Shown here in pieces: positions 34,373-41,329 of a stretch of DNA of 64,000 bases. Below the pieces are notes generated by a model. That model had not been told where the DNA came from. It did no database searches and saw only the letters and a program-made list of their open reading frames with translations. The stretch is from Falsiroseomonas ponticola. Its GTDB lineage: Bacteria > Pseudomonadota > Alphaproteobacteria > Acetobacterales > Acetobacteraceae. The position numbers and the translations under genes are program-made. Position 1 is the first letter of the stretch, and every line of letters begins with the position of its first letter. The stretch lies in the NCBI RefSeq assembly GCF_016805305.1, contig NZ_JAERQN010000010.1, forward strand, positions 62,001 through 126,000, in the 5' to 3' direction.

Positions 34373-35362
34373 TCATTCCAGGGTGATGCCGCGGCTGCGG
34401 ATCACCTCGCCCCACTTGGCGCTCTCGGAGGCCAGGTATTCCGGGAACTGGGCCGGGGTGCCGTCCATCGGCACGATCGCCACCTGGCGCATGCGCTCGA
34501 TCACCTCCGGCGTGCGCAGCACGGCGGATTTGGCGGCGGCCAGGCGGTCGATGATGGGCTGCGGCGTGCCGGCGGGGGCGAGGAGGGACCAGTTGGTCGT
34601 CGCCTCGAAGCCCGGGAAGCCGCTTTCCGCGATGGTCGGCACGGTGGGGGCGAGGGAGTTGCGCTCCAGGCTGCTGATGCCGATGGCGACGATCTGGCCC
34701 GCGGCGATCAGCGGCAGGGCCGTCACGCCATCGACGAAGGCGACCTGCACCTCGTTCGTCACCAGCGCCTGCACCGCCGGCGCGCCGCCGCGATAGGTGA
34801 CGTTCTGGATGTCGATGCCCGCGGCGCGCAGGAACAGCTCCGTCGCCAGATGGGCCGAGGAGCCGGCGCCGGAGGAGCCGTAGGAGAGCCTGCCCGGCTC
34901 CCGCTTCGCCCGGTCCACCAGCCCCGCGATGTCCCGCACGCCGAGCGCGGTGCTGACGCAGAGGAAGATGGGGGAGATGGCGACGCGGCCGATGCCGGCG
35001 AAGGCACGCTCATCATCATAGCCGCGCTGCGGGAACAGGTGGCGGGACATGGCGTAGGTGGAATTCACGCCGAGCAGCAGCGTGTAGCCATCCGGCCGCG
35101 CGCGGGCGACGGAGGCATGGCCGATGGTGCCGGAGGCACCCGGGCGGTTGTCCACCACCACATTGCCCGGCAGTTCGCGCGACAGATGCTGCGCCAGCAG
35201 CCGCGCCGTGAAGTCGGAGGAGCCGCCCGGCGCCCAGGACACCACGATGGTGACGGGGCGCGTGCCGGGCCAGGCATCCTGCGCCAGCGCGGGGCGCGCG
35301 GTGGCGCCCGCGAGCAGGCCAAGGGAAGCGGCACCGAGGCCGCGGCGGGTCAGCTGGGTCAT
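34373..35362 (-). CDS. Bug-family binding protein 3 (quinate/shikimate cluster)
   Basis: A 329-residue Bug protein, first gene of the leftward bug-bug-quiC series. The signal peptide MTQLTRRGLGAASLGLLAG has a twin-arginine-like start and ends near ARPALAQ. The mature part contains VTIVVSWAPGGSSDFTARLL, DNRPGASG, ARPDGYTLLLG, GSSGAGSSAHLATELFLRAAG and VTYRGGAPAVQALVTNE. It resembles its downstream neighbour closely, suggesting a tandem duplication with divergence. The start at 35362 follows GGAGACCAGGA on the minus strand. Confidence 0.92.
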   Translation of the reverse strand: MTQLTRRGLGAASLGLLAGATARPALAQDAWPGTRPVTIVVSWAPGGSSDFTARLLAQHLSRELPGNVVVDNRPGASGTIGHASVARARPDGYTLLLGVNSTYAMSRHLFPQRGYDDERAFAGIGRVAISPIFLCVSTALGVRDIAGLVDRAKREPGRLSYGSSGAGSSAHLATELFLRAAGIDIQNVTYRGGAPAVQALVTNEVQVAFVDGVTALPLIAAGQIVAIGISSLERNSLAPTVPTIAESGFPGFEATTNWSLLAPAGTPQPIIDRLAAAKSAVLRTPEVIERMRQVAIVPMDGTPAQFPEYLASESAKWGEVIRSRGITLE

Positions 35363-35421
35363 TCCTGGTCTCCGTTCCTCCGGTCCGGGGCTTCGCGCCA
35401 GGGGCGCGGCCGTCGATTCCG

Positions 35422-35451
35422 TTGACCTGTATGTACCGGTTAGTCCATAAC
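35422..35451 (+). promoter_or_regulatory. Probable sigma-70 promoter of shikimate dehydrogenase with embedded operator-like sequence
   Basis: TTGACC (35422-35427) and CATAAC (35446-35451) are 18 bp apart, 5/6 and 4/6 matches to consensus. The spacer holds TACCGGTTAGT (35434-35444), which shares the core ACnAACCG on the other strand with the dyad just upstream of the TetR gene at 37514. A repressor bound here would block RNA polymerase. Confidence 0.5.
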
Positions 35452-35490
35452 TCGCGCAAGCCCTTTCTGAAGGGGCCAAGACGAGACAGG

Positions 35491-36393
35491 ATGCGTCCCA
35501 TGCCCGACAGCCTTCCGCCCGCACCCGCCCTGGCCACGCTGAACGAGAAGGGGCTGGTGCTCGGCCTGATCGGCGCGGGCATCCAGGCGAGCCGGACGCC
35601 GGCGATGCACATGGCGGAGGCCGCGGCGCAGGGCTTTCCCTGCGTCTATCGCATCATCGACCTCGACCGCATCGCGGGCGGCGCGGCGCTGCTGCCGGAA
35701 CTGCTGGTGGCGGCGGAACGCATGGGCTTCGGCGGCCTCAACATCACCTTTCCCTGCAAGCAGCAGGTGATCCCGCTGCTGGATGAACTGTCGCCGGAAG
35801 CGGCGGCGCTGGGTGCGGTGAACACGGTGGTGCTGCGGGACGGGCGGCGGATCGGCCACAACACGGATTGCAGCGGCTTCGGGGAGAGTTTCCGCCGCGG
35901 CCTGCCCGGCGTGGCGCGGGACCGCGTGGTGCAGCTGGGCGCGGGCGGGGCGGGGTCCGCCGTGGCGCAGGCGCTGCTGGATGCGGGCGTCGGCCGGCTC
36001 GCGGTGCATGACGTGGATGCGGGCCGCGCGGTGGAACTCGCCGCCGCGCTCGCCGCCCGCTTCGGGGAAGGCCGCGCGGTGCCGGTGGCCGATCTGGCGG
36101 CGGAGGTCGCGGCCGCCGATGGCCTGGTGAACTGCACGCCGGTCGGCATGGCGAAGCTGCCCGGCACGCCCCTGCCGCCGGCGCTGCTGCATGCGCGGCT
36201 CTGGGTGGCGGAGATCGTCTATTTCCCGCTGGAGACGGCGCTGCTGGCCGAGGCCCGGAAGCTCGGCTGCCGCACGCTGGATGGCGGGGGCATGGCGGTG
36301 TTCCAGGCCGCGCACGCCTTCACGCATTTCACCGGCCTGGTGCCGGATGCGGAGCGGATGCTGGCGGGGTTCAAGGCGGCGCTGGGGCGGTAG
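35491..36393 (+). CDS. aroE: Shikimate/quinate 5-dehydrogenase family protein
   Basis: A 300-residue AroE-family oxidoreductase, interconverting shikimate (or quinate) and the 3-dehydro compound with NAD(P). Substrate-domain motifs are QASRTPAMHMAEA (in place of SxSxxPxxHN), FGGLNITFPCKQQVI with the catalytic Lys, GAVNTVV, and GHNTDCSGF with the catalytic Asp. The cofactor loop is QLGAGGAGSAVAQALL. The C-terminus has VNCTPVGM and GGGMAVFQAAHAFTHFTG. The altered first motif is typical of catabolic QuiA/YdiB-like branches. ATG 35491 is used; ATG 35500 is an alternative with better spacing to AGG at 35488-35490. It lies divergent from bug-bug-quiC, so it probably works in quinate/shikimate catabolism, not chorismate synthesis. 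Confidence 0.9.
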   Translation: MRPMPDSLPPAPALATLNEKGLVLGLIGAGIQASRTPAMHMAEAAAQGFPCVYRIIDLDRIAGGAALLPELLVAAERMGFGGLNITFPCKQQVIPLLDELSPEAAALGAVNTVVLRDGRRIGHNTDCSGFGESFRRGLPGVARDRVVQLGAGGAGSAVAQALLDAGVGRLAVHDVDAGRAVELAAALAARFGEGRAVPVADLAAEVAAADGLVNCTPVGMAKLPGTPLPPALLHARLWVAEIVYFPLETALLAEARKLGCRTLDGGGMAVFQAAHAFTHFTGLVPDAERMLAGFKAALGR

Positions 36394-36437
36394 GGGGCGC
36401 CAGCCCGCGGCCCATGCCGCGACGGCACGCGCGTGCC

Positions 36438-36479
36438 CATCACGCCGCGGGCATGCCTTCGACACGGCGTGTGAGGGCA
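36438..36479 (+). repeat. Dispersed intergenic palindromic repeat, copy A
   Basis: A 42-bp element, beginning CATCACGCCGC and ending GTGAGGGCA, matches copy B (61224-61265) at 38 of 42 positions. It contains internal dyads (GCCGTG-type arms) and sits between convergently unrelated genes, like a REP element. Confidence 0.7.
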
Positions 36480-36497
36480 CGAAAAACCGGAACGATG

Positions 36498-36523
36498 GGA
36501 ACCCGGCCCACCCCTGGGGTGTT
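36498..36523 (+). promoter_or_regulatory. EcfG-type general-stress promoter
   Basis: GGAAC at 36498-36502 and GTT at 36521-36523 are separated by 18 bp, matching the alphaproteobacterial EcfG pattern GGAAC-N16/17-(C)GTT, with T in place of the C before GTT. The start codon of the first tiny membrane gene is 34 bp downstream. DUF3309 genes like the one following are known members of the general stress response. Confidence 0.55.
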
Positions 36524-36556
36524 GGAGGGGCACATCCATCAACCGGAGTGCGTCAC

Positions 36557-36697
36557 ATGTCCCGCCAATCCGTCATCCTCGTCGTCGCGCTGCTGGCCGC
36601 CATCGCGGGCGGCGTCGGCGTCTGGGCCTACAACAAGAACAACACCGTGCTGGACGTGAATGTCGGCGGCCAGCGCCTCAGCGTGCAGGCGAATTGA
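36557..36697 (+). CDS. Tiny single-pass membrane protein (46 aa)
   Basis: A 46-residue protein, MSRQSVILVV..., with one hydrophobic helix (about 5-24) and a short polar C-terminal tail containing DVNVGGQRLSVQ. An Shine-Dalgarno GGAG sits at 36545-36548. I do not recognise a named family, but small proteins of this shape are frequent beside stress genes in Acetobacteraceae and Rhizobiales. It precedes the DUF3309 gene by 4 bp, so the two are probably co-transcribed from the EcfG-like promoter. Confidence 0.7.
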   Translation: MSRQSVILVVALLAAIAGGVGVWAYNKNNTVLDVNVGGQRLSVQAN

Positions 36698-36701
36698 GGC
36701 C

Positions 36702-36866
36702 ATGACGCTCGGCACCCTCCTCCTCATCGCGCTGGTCATCCTGCTGATCGGCGGCTTCAGCGGGCGCTTCGGCGGCTATGGCTACGGCTTCGGCCATGGC
36801 GGCGTCGGCGTGCTGGGCACGGTGCTGATCATCATCGTCGTGCTGATGGTGCTGGGCCGGATCTGA
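36702..36866 (+). CDS. DUF3309 family small membrane protein
   Basis: A 54-residue hydrophobic protein matching DUF3309: MTLGTLLLIALVILLIGG at the start, a Gly/Tyr-rich middle (GGYGYGFGHGGVG) and a second hydrophobic stretch ending VLGRI. Function is unknown; the family is widely found among alphaproteobacterial general-stress genes. The stop TGA directly abuts the convergent TetR stop (TGATCA). The candidate EcfG promoter lies upstream of its partner gene. Confidence 0.85.
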   Translation: MTLGTLLLIALVILLIGGFSGRFGGYGYGFGHGGVGVLGTVLIIIVVLMVLGRI

Positions 36867-37514
36867 TCAGGGCGAGACGTAGCGCAGCACCGCCGCCACG
36901 ATCATCTCCCGCTGCCGCGCCGCGGTGGCGGGCTCCATCGTGTCCCGCCCGAAGATGGCGCCCAGCGTGTGGCGGTTGGAGACGCGGTAGAAGCAGAAGC
37001 TGCTGACCAGCATGTGCAGATCCACCGCGTCGATGCCCCGGCGGAAATCGCCGCTCGCCTCGCCCCGCTTCAGCAGCGCGGACATGCGGCCGATCACGGT
37101 GGCGTTGCGGGCGCGGATGGCGGGCGATTGCTTCACGTTGCTGGCCTCGTGGATGTTCTCCACGCTGACCAGGCGGACGAATTCTGGATGGGCGGCGTGG
37201 TGGTCGAAGGTCACCTCCACCAGGCGGCGCATCGCCTCCGGCGGCGGCAGGCTGTCCAGCGCCAGCGCGGCTTCCGCATCGCGCATGCCGCCATACATCT
37301 CCTCCAGCACCGCGGCGTAGAGCTGCTCCTTCCCCCCGAAATAGTAGTAGATCATGCGCTTGGAGGTCGCGGTACGCGCCGCGATGTCGTCCACCCGGCC
37401 GCCGGCGTAGCCCTTGGCCGCGAATTCCGCCCGCGCCGCATCCAGGATGGCGCGCCGCGTCGCTTCCGGCGCGCGGGTGCGGCGGGGGGCGGGTGTGGCG
37501 CTTGGCGTTTCCAT
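36867..37514 (-). CDS. TetR-family transcriptional regulator
   Basis: A 215-residue TetR regulator. The N-terminal DNA-binding domain (about 15-65) has RRAILDAARAEFAAKGYAGGRVDDIA and the recognition helix TSKRMIYYYFGGKEQLY (short forms). The C-terminal ligand domain contains a conserved SFCFYRVSNRHTLGAIFGRD stretch. An inverted repeat TACG-GTT-CGTA (37526-37536) is 12 bp upstream of its start and probably serves autoregulation. A related sequence lies inside the shikimate dehydrogenase promoter at 35434. It is therefore a candidate regulator of the quinate/shikimate genes, although it is also divergent from the molybdenum hydroxylase at 37636. Confidence 0.9.
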   Translation of the reverse strand: METPSATPAPRRTRAPEATRRAILDAARAEFAAKGYAGGRVDDIAARTATSKRMIYYYFGGKEQLYAAVLEEMYGGMRDAEAALALDSLPPPEAMRRLVEVTFDHHAAHPEFVRLVSVENIHEASNVKQSPAIRARNATVIGRMSALLKRGEASGDFRRGIDAVDLHMLVSSFCFYRVSNRHTLGAIFGRDTMEPATAARQREMIVAAVLRYVSP

Positions 37515-37525
37515 GATCTGGACTC

Positions 37526-37536
37526 TACGGTTCGTA
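37526..37536. promoter_or_regulatory. Candidate TetR operator
   Basis: A perfect inverted repeat TACG-GTT-CGTA lies between the divergent TetR and molybdenum hydroxylase genes, 12 bp from the TetR start codon. On the TetR strand it falls between TTGCGC and TAGAGT, 16 bp apart, which resembles a weak sigma-70 promoter. This placement suggests autorepression. Confidence 0.5.
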
Positions 37537-37635
37537 CAGGCCGGCGCAAGCACTCCGCGCGGATGAAGCGCGGCCGCGCCAGATGGACGAAGCGCTCCGC
37601 CGGCGGTAGGCGAGGGGAAGGCCAGGGAACGTCCG

Positions 37636-39966
37636 ATGCAGCACACCGCCACCAATCCGAATGGAATCGGCCAGCCGCTGCGGCGGTTCGAGGATGCGCG
37701 GCTGCTGCGCGGCCAGGGCCGCTACACCGACGATCTGCGCGCGCCCGATGCCGCGGCGGCGGTGTTCCTGCGCTCCCCCCACGCCCATGCGCGCATCCTG
37801 TCGATCGACGTCACGCCCGCGCTCGCCCTGCCGGGCGTGATCGCCGTGCTGACCGGGGCGGATGCGGTGGCGGATGGCATCGGCACGCTGCCCTGCGCGG
37901 TGCCGCGCCAGCGCCCCGATGGCAGCCCCATGCCCCGCCCGCCCTACCGGCCCCTCGCCGTCGGTGCGGCCAGGCATGTCGGCGACCCCGTCGCGCTGGT
38001 CGTGGCGGAGACGAAGCAGCAGGCGCGGGATGCCGCGGAAGCGGTGCTGGTGGAGTGGGAGGTGCTGCCCGCCGTAACCAGCGCCACCGCCGCCCTGGCG
38101 GAAGGCGCGCCGCTCGTCTGGCCGGACCTCTGCCCGGACAATATCGGCTTCGGCTTCTCCCAGGGCGATGCGGCCGCGGTCGGCGCCGCCTTCGCGCGGG
38201 CGGCGCATCGCGTGGCACTCGATTTCCGCATCAGCCGTGTCTCCGCCAACCCCATGGAGCCCCGCGCCGCCATCGCCGAATGGGACGAGGCGGAGGGGCG
38301 CTGGACGCTGCGCAACGGCACGCAGGGCCCGCACAATCTGCGGGACACGCTGGCGCCGGTGCTGGGCGCGGGATCCTCCGCGCTGCGGGTCGTGGCGCCC
38401 GACATGGGCGGCGCCTTCGGGCTGCGCAGCCACCCGACTCAGGAACAGGCCGCGCTGCTCTGGGCCGCGAAGCGCCTCAACCGCCCGCTGCGCTGGGTGG
38501 CCGATCGCAGCGAGGCGCTGCAATCCGATGCCCATGCGCGGGACAATGACAGCACCGTCGAACTGGCGCTGGACGAGGAGGGCCATTTCCTCGCGCTCCG
38601 CATCCGCACCGTCGCCAATCTCGGCGCCTATCTGGCACTTCTGACGCCGCATTCCTCCACCAACAACCTGGGCGGCTTGGCCGGCGTCTATCGCACGCCG
38701 GCGATACATGCGGAGGTGCTGGGCGCCTTCACCAACACCCAGCCGACGGCGCCCTATCGCGGCGCCGGGCGGCCGGAGGCGACCTATGCGATCGAGCGGG
38801 TGATCGACATGGCGGCGCTGCATCTGGGCATGGACCGTGCCGCGCTGCGCTGGAAGAACCTGATCCAGCCGCAGGAGATGCCGTTCCGCACGGGCCTCGT
38901 CTTCACCTATGACAGCGGCGATTTCCCGCGCGGCATGACCATGGCGCTGGAAGCCGCCGATGTCGCGGGCTTCCCCGCCCGCCGCGCGGAGGCTGCGGCG
39001 CGGGGCCGCAAGCTCGGCCTCGGCATCGCCAATGCGATCGAGATCAGCGCGGGTCCCGCCAGGATGCCGGGCGAGGAAGGCGTGGAGATCCGCTTCGGCT
39101 CCGATGGCCATTGCACCCTGCTGATCGGCGGCCACAGCCATGGCCAGGGGCATGAGACGGCCTTCCGCCAGATGGCGGCGACCATGCTGGGGCTGGATCC
39201 GCTGAAGGTGCGCGTGGCCTATGGCGACACGGATGCGCTGCCGCATGGCCGCGGCACCTTCGGCAGCCGCTCCATCATCGCCGGCGGCACGGCGATGACG
39301 CGGGCGGCGGAACGCATCGTCGCGCGCGGCCGCCACATCGCGGGCCTGATGCTGGAAGCCGCCGGCGCCGACATCGATTTCGCCGATGGCCGCTTCACCG
39401 TCGCGGGCACCGACCGCTCCGTCACCATCGAACAGGTGGCGCGCGCCGCGCATGTGCCGGGCGGCCTCCCGCAGGGGGAGGAGAAGGGCCTGCACGCCAC
39501 CGCCATCGTGGCACCCCAGGACGCGACCTTCCCCAATGGCTGCCACCTCTGCGAGGCGGAGGTGGACCCCGAGACCGGCGCCGTCGCCATCACGCGCTAC
39601 ACCGTGGTGGATGATGTCGGCACCGTCGTGAACCCGCTGCTGCTGAAGGGCCAGATCCAGGGCGGCGTGGCGCAGGGGCTCGGCCAGGCCTTGATGGAGG
39701 AGGCGGTCTTCGATTCGGAGACGGGGCAGCTCCTCGCCGCCTCCTTCATGGACTATGCGATGCCGCGCGCGGTGGACATGCCCTTCGTCGCCGTGCGGTC
39801 GAACCCGCAGCCCACGGCCATGAACCCGCTCGGCGCCAAGGGGGCGGGGGAGGCGGGCACGGTCGGCGCGCTGCCCGCCGTCATCTCCGCCATCTGCGAT
39901 GCGATCGGCGTCGCGCATCTCGACATGCCCGCGACGCCGGAACGCGTCTGGCGCGCGATGCAGTAG
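37636..39966 (+). CDS. Xanthine dehydrogenase-family molybdopterin-binding subunit (orphan large subunit)
   Basis: A 776-residue molybdenum hydroxylase large subunit of the xanthine oxidase/CO dehydrogenase superfamily. Motifs are GQPLRRFEDARLLRGQGRYTDD at the N-terminus, DMGGAFGLRSHPTQEQA (molybdopterin loop, near 257), APYRGAGRPEATYAIER (near 370) and the catalytic Glu in KGAGEAGTVGALPAV near the C-terminus. It lacks the AYRCSFR loop of true CO dehydrogenase, so it should hydroxylate an aldehyde, purine or N-heterocycle. The FAD (CoxM) and 2Fe-2S (CoxS) subunits that normally accompany it are absent on both sides, so partners must come from elsewhere. TetR is divergent, 121 bp away. Confidence 0.92.
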   Translation: MQHTATNPNGIGQPLRRFEDARLLRGQGRYTDDLRAPDAAAAVFLRSPHAHARILSIDVTPALALPGVIAVLTGADAVADGIGTLPCAVPRQRPDGSPMPRPPYRPLAVGAARHVGDPVALVVAETKQQARDAAEAVLVEWEVLPAVTSATAALAEGAPLVWPDLCPDNIGFGFSQGDAAAVGAAFARAAHRVALDFRISRVSANPMEPRAAIAEWDEAEGRWTLRNGTQGPHNLRDTLAPVLGAGSSALRVVAPDMGGAFGLRSHPTQEQAALLWAAKRLNRPLRWVADRSEALQSDAHARDNDSTVELALDEEGHFLALRIRTVANLGAYLALLTPHSSTNNLGGLAGVYRTPAIHAEVLGAFTNTQPTAPYRGAGRPEATYAIERVIDMAALHLGMDRAALRWKNLIQPQEMPFRTGLVFTYDSGDFPRGMTMALEAADVAGFPARRAEAAARGRKLGLGIANAIEISAGPARMPGEEGVEIRFGSDGHCTLLIGGHSHGQGHETAFRQMAATMLGLDPLKVRVAYGDTDALPHGRGTFGSRSIIAGGTAMTRAAERIVARGRHIAGLMLEAAGADIDFADGRFTVAGTDRSVTIEQVARAAHVPGGLPQGEEKGLHATAIVAPQDATFPNGCHLCEAEVDPETGAVAITRYTVVDDVGTVVNPLLLKGQIQGGVAQGLGQALMEEAVFDSETGQLLAASFMDYAMPRAVDMPFVAVRSNPQPTAMNPLGAKGAGEAGTVGALPAVISAICDAIGVAHLDMPATPERVWRAMQ

Positions 39967-40110
39967 CGGCGCGGCTTCGCGGCGCGGGCGAAGGTTCCTT
40001 GGCGCCGCGAAAAAAGCCGCGCTGTTGCAGCGGCGACTTGATGCCGAGTTGAATTGCGGCTGCCGCGCCGCGCGCGTTTATCGTCATCATCCAGGCAGAT
40101 GGGGACGACG

Positions 40111-40362
40111 ATGGAAAGCGTGGTGCGGCAGATTCTTGACAGCCGCGGCGACCTGGCTGTGCCGGTGGCGCAGCTCGACCTGGCGGCGAACCTCTTCGAT
40201 GCGGGCCTCTCCTCCTTCGGCGCGGTCGAGGTGATGGTGGGGCTGGAGGAACATTTCGGTTCAAGTTTCCCTGATCGGTTGTTGCGCCGGGAAACCTTTT
40301 CCACCATCGCCGCGCTGATCGGTGCGGCGGAGGAACTGCACCGGCATTCCCTCGCCGCCTGA
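40111..40362 (+). CDS. Aminoacyl carrier protein (stand-alone ACP/PCP)
   Basis: An 83-residue carrier protein with the phosphopantetheine attachment site at Ser35 in DAGLSSFGAVEVM; the usual Asp before the serine is Ser34. The four-helix ACP pattern is clear, with GLEEHFGSSFPDRLL as helix III region. ATG 40111 is preferred over ATG 40099 because GGGGA lies 5 bp upstream. It ends 25 bp before the amino acid:carrier-protein ligase, so it is almost certainly the acceptor of that enzyme: glycine or alanine would be held as a thioester. It is not the fatty-acid ACP (sequence and context differ). Confidence 0.88.
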   Translation: MESVVRQILDSRGDLAVPVAQLDLAANLFDAGLSSFGAVEVMVGLEEHFGSSFPDRLLRRETFSTIAALIGAAEELHRHSLAA

Positions 40363-40387
40363 CTCCGGGCCGCCGAGAGGGAACAGC

Positions 40388-41329
40388 ATGCACAGCGCAA
40401 CCGTCGCCACCACGGCGACCCCGGCCGATCTGTTCCGGGAAGACCTGATCCGCCACGGCCACCTGCTGCCGACGGGTGTCGATGGCCTCTACGGGCGCGG
40501 CGAGGCCTTCGAGCGTGTCGTCGCCGCGGTCGATGCGATGGTCGGGCGGCTCGCCGGCGATGATCGCGTGGAGGTGCTGCGCTTCCCGCCCGCCATGTCC
40601 CGCGCGGGGTTCGAGGCCAGCGGCTATTTCCGCAACTTCCCGCAGCTGACCGCGGGCGTCTCCTGCTTCTGCGGGGATGATGCCGCGCATCGCCGCGCGC
40701 TGGCCTGCACGCCGGAGGAAGGCGGATGGGCCAGCCACATGCAGCCCGCCGACGTGATGCTGACGCCCGCTTCCTGCTACCCCGTCTATCCCATCGTGGC
40801 CGCGCGCGGGCGCCTGCCGGCGGAAGGCTGGCTGGTGGACAGCTCCTCCTACTGCTTCCGGCGCGAACCGTCGCTCGACCCCGTGCGGATGCAGATGTTC
40901 CGCCAGCGCGAACAGGTCTGCTTCGGCACGCCGGACCGCATCCGCGCCTTCCAGTCCCGCTGGATGGACCGCGCCATGGCGATGTTCGCGTCGCTGCACC
41001 TGCCGGCCGCGACCGACATCGCCAATGACCCCTTCTTCGGCCGCGCCGCGCCGCTGATGCGCGATGGCCAGCGCAGCCAGCGCCTGAAGTTCGAGATCCT
41101 GGTGCCGATCAGCGACCCCGATCGCCCGAACGCCTGCGGGTCCTTCAACTACCACGTCACCCATTTCGCGGAGGCCTACGGCATCCAGGGCGCGGATGGC
41201 GAACCCGCCCATACCGGCTGCGCCGGCTTCGGGTTGGAACGCATCGTGCTGGCACTGCTGCGCCACCACGGCATGGACCCCGCCGCCTGGCCCGAACCGG
41301 TGCGCGCGGCGCTCTGGCCCCGGCCGTGA
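40388..41329 (+). CDS. Amino acid--[acyl-carrier-protein] ligase (class II aaRS-like)
   Basis: A 313-residue homologue of the catalytic core of atypical seryl-tRNA synthetase, lacking any tRNA-binding domain. Enzymes of this kind (Bradyrhizobium Bll0957) activate glycine or alanine with ATP and load it on a carrier protein. Zinc ligands appear intact: Cys130 in ASCYPVYP, Glu175 in RQREQVCFG and Cys278 in HTGCAGFGLER, at spacing identical to the Cys131/Glu176/Cys279 set I recall for Bll0957. Class II motif 3 is GFGLERIVLALL; motif 2 surrounds RQREQVCFGTPDRIRAF. The next gene starts within its stop codon (GTGA). The family is firm; amino acid choice is not readable. Confidence 0.9.
   Translation: MHSATVATTATPADLFREDLIRHGHLLPTGVDGLYGRGEAFERVVAAVDAMVGRLAGDDRVEVLRFPPAMSRAGFEASGYFRNFPQLTAGVSCFCGDDAAHRRALACTPEEGGWASHMQPADVMLTPASCYPVYPIVAARGRLPAEGWLVDSSSYCFRREPSLDPVRMQMFRQREQVCFGTPDRIRAFQSRWMDRAMAMFASLHLPAATDIANDPFFGRAAPLMRDGQRSQRLKFEILVPISDPDRPNACGSFNYHVTHFAEAYGIQGADGEPAHTGCAGFGLERIVLALLRHHGMDPAAWPEPVRAALWPRP

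Noticed and set aside
37636-39966. Carbon monoxide dehydrogenase large subunit (CoxL)
   Set aside because: The active-site loop AYRCSFR of true CoxL is absent; APYRGAGRPE is found in its place.
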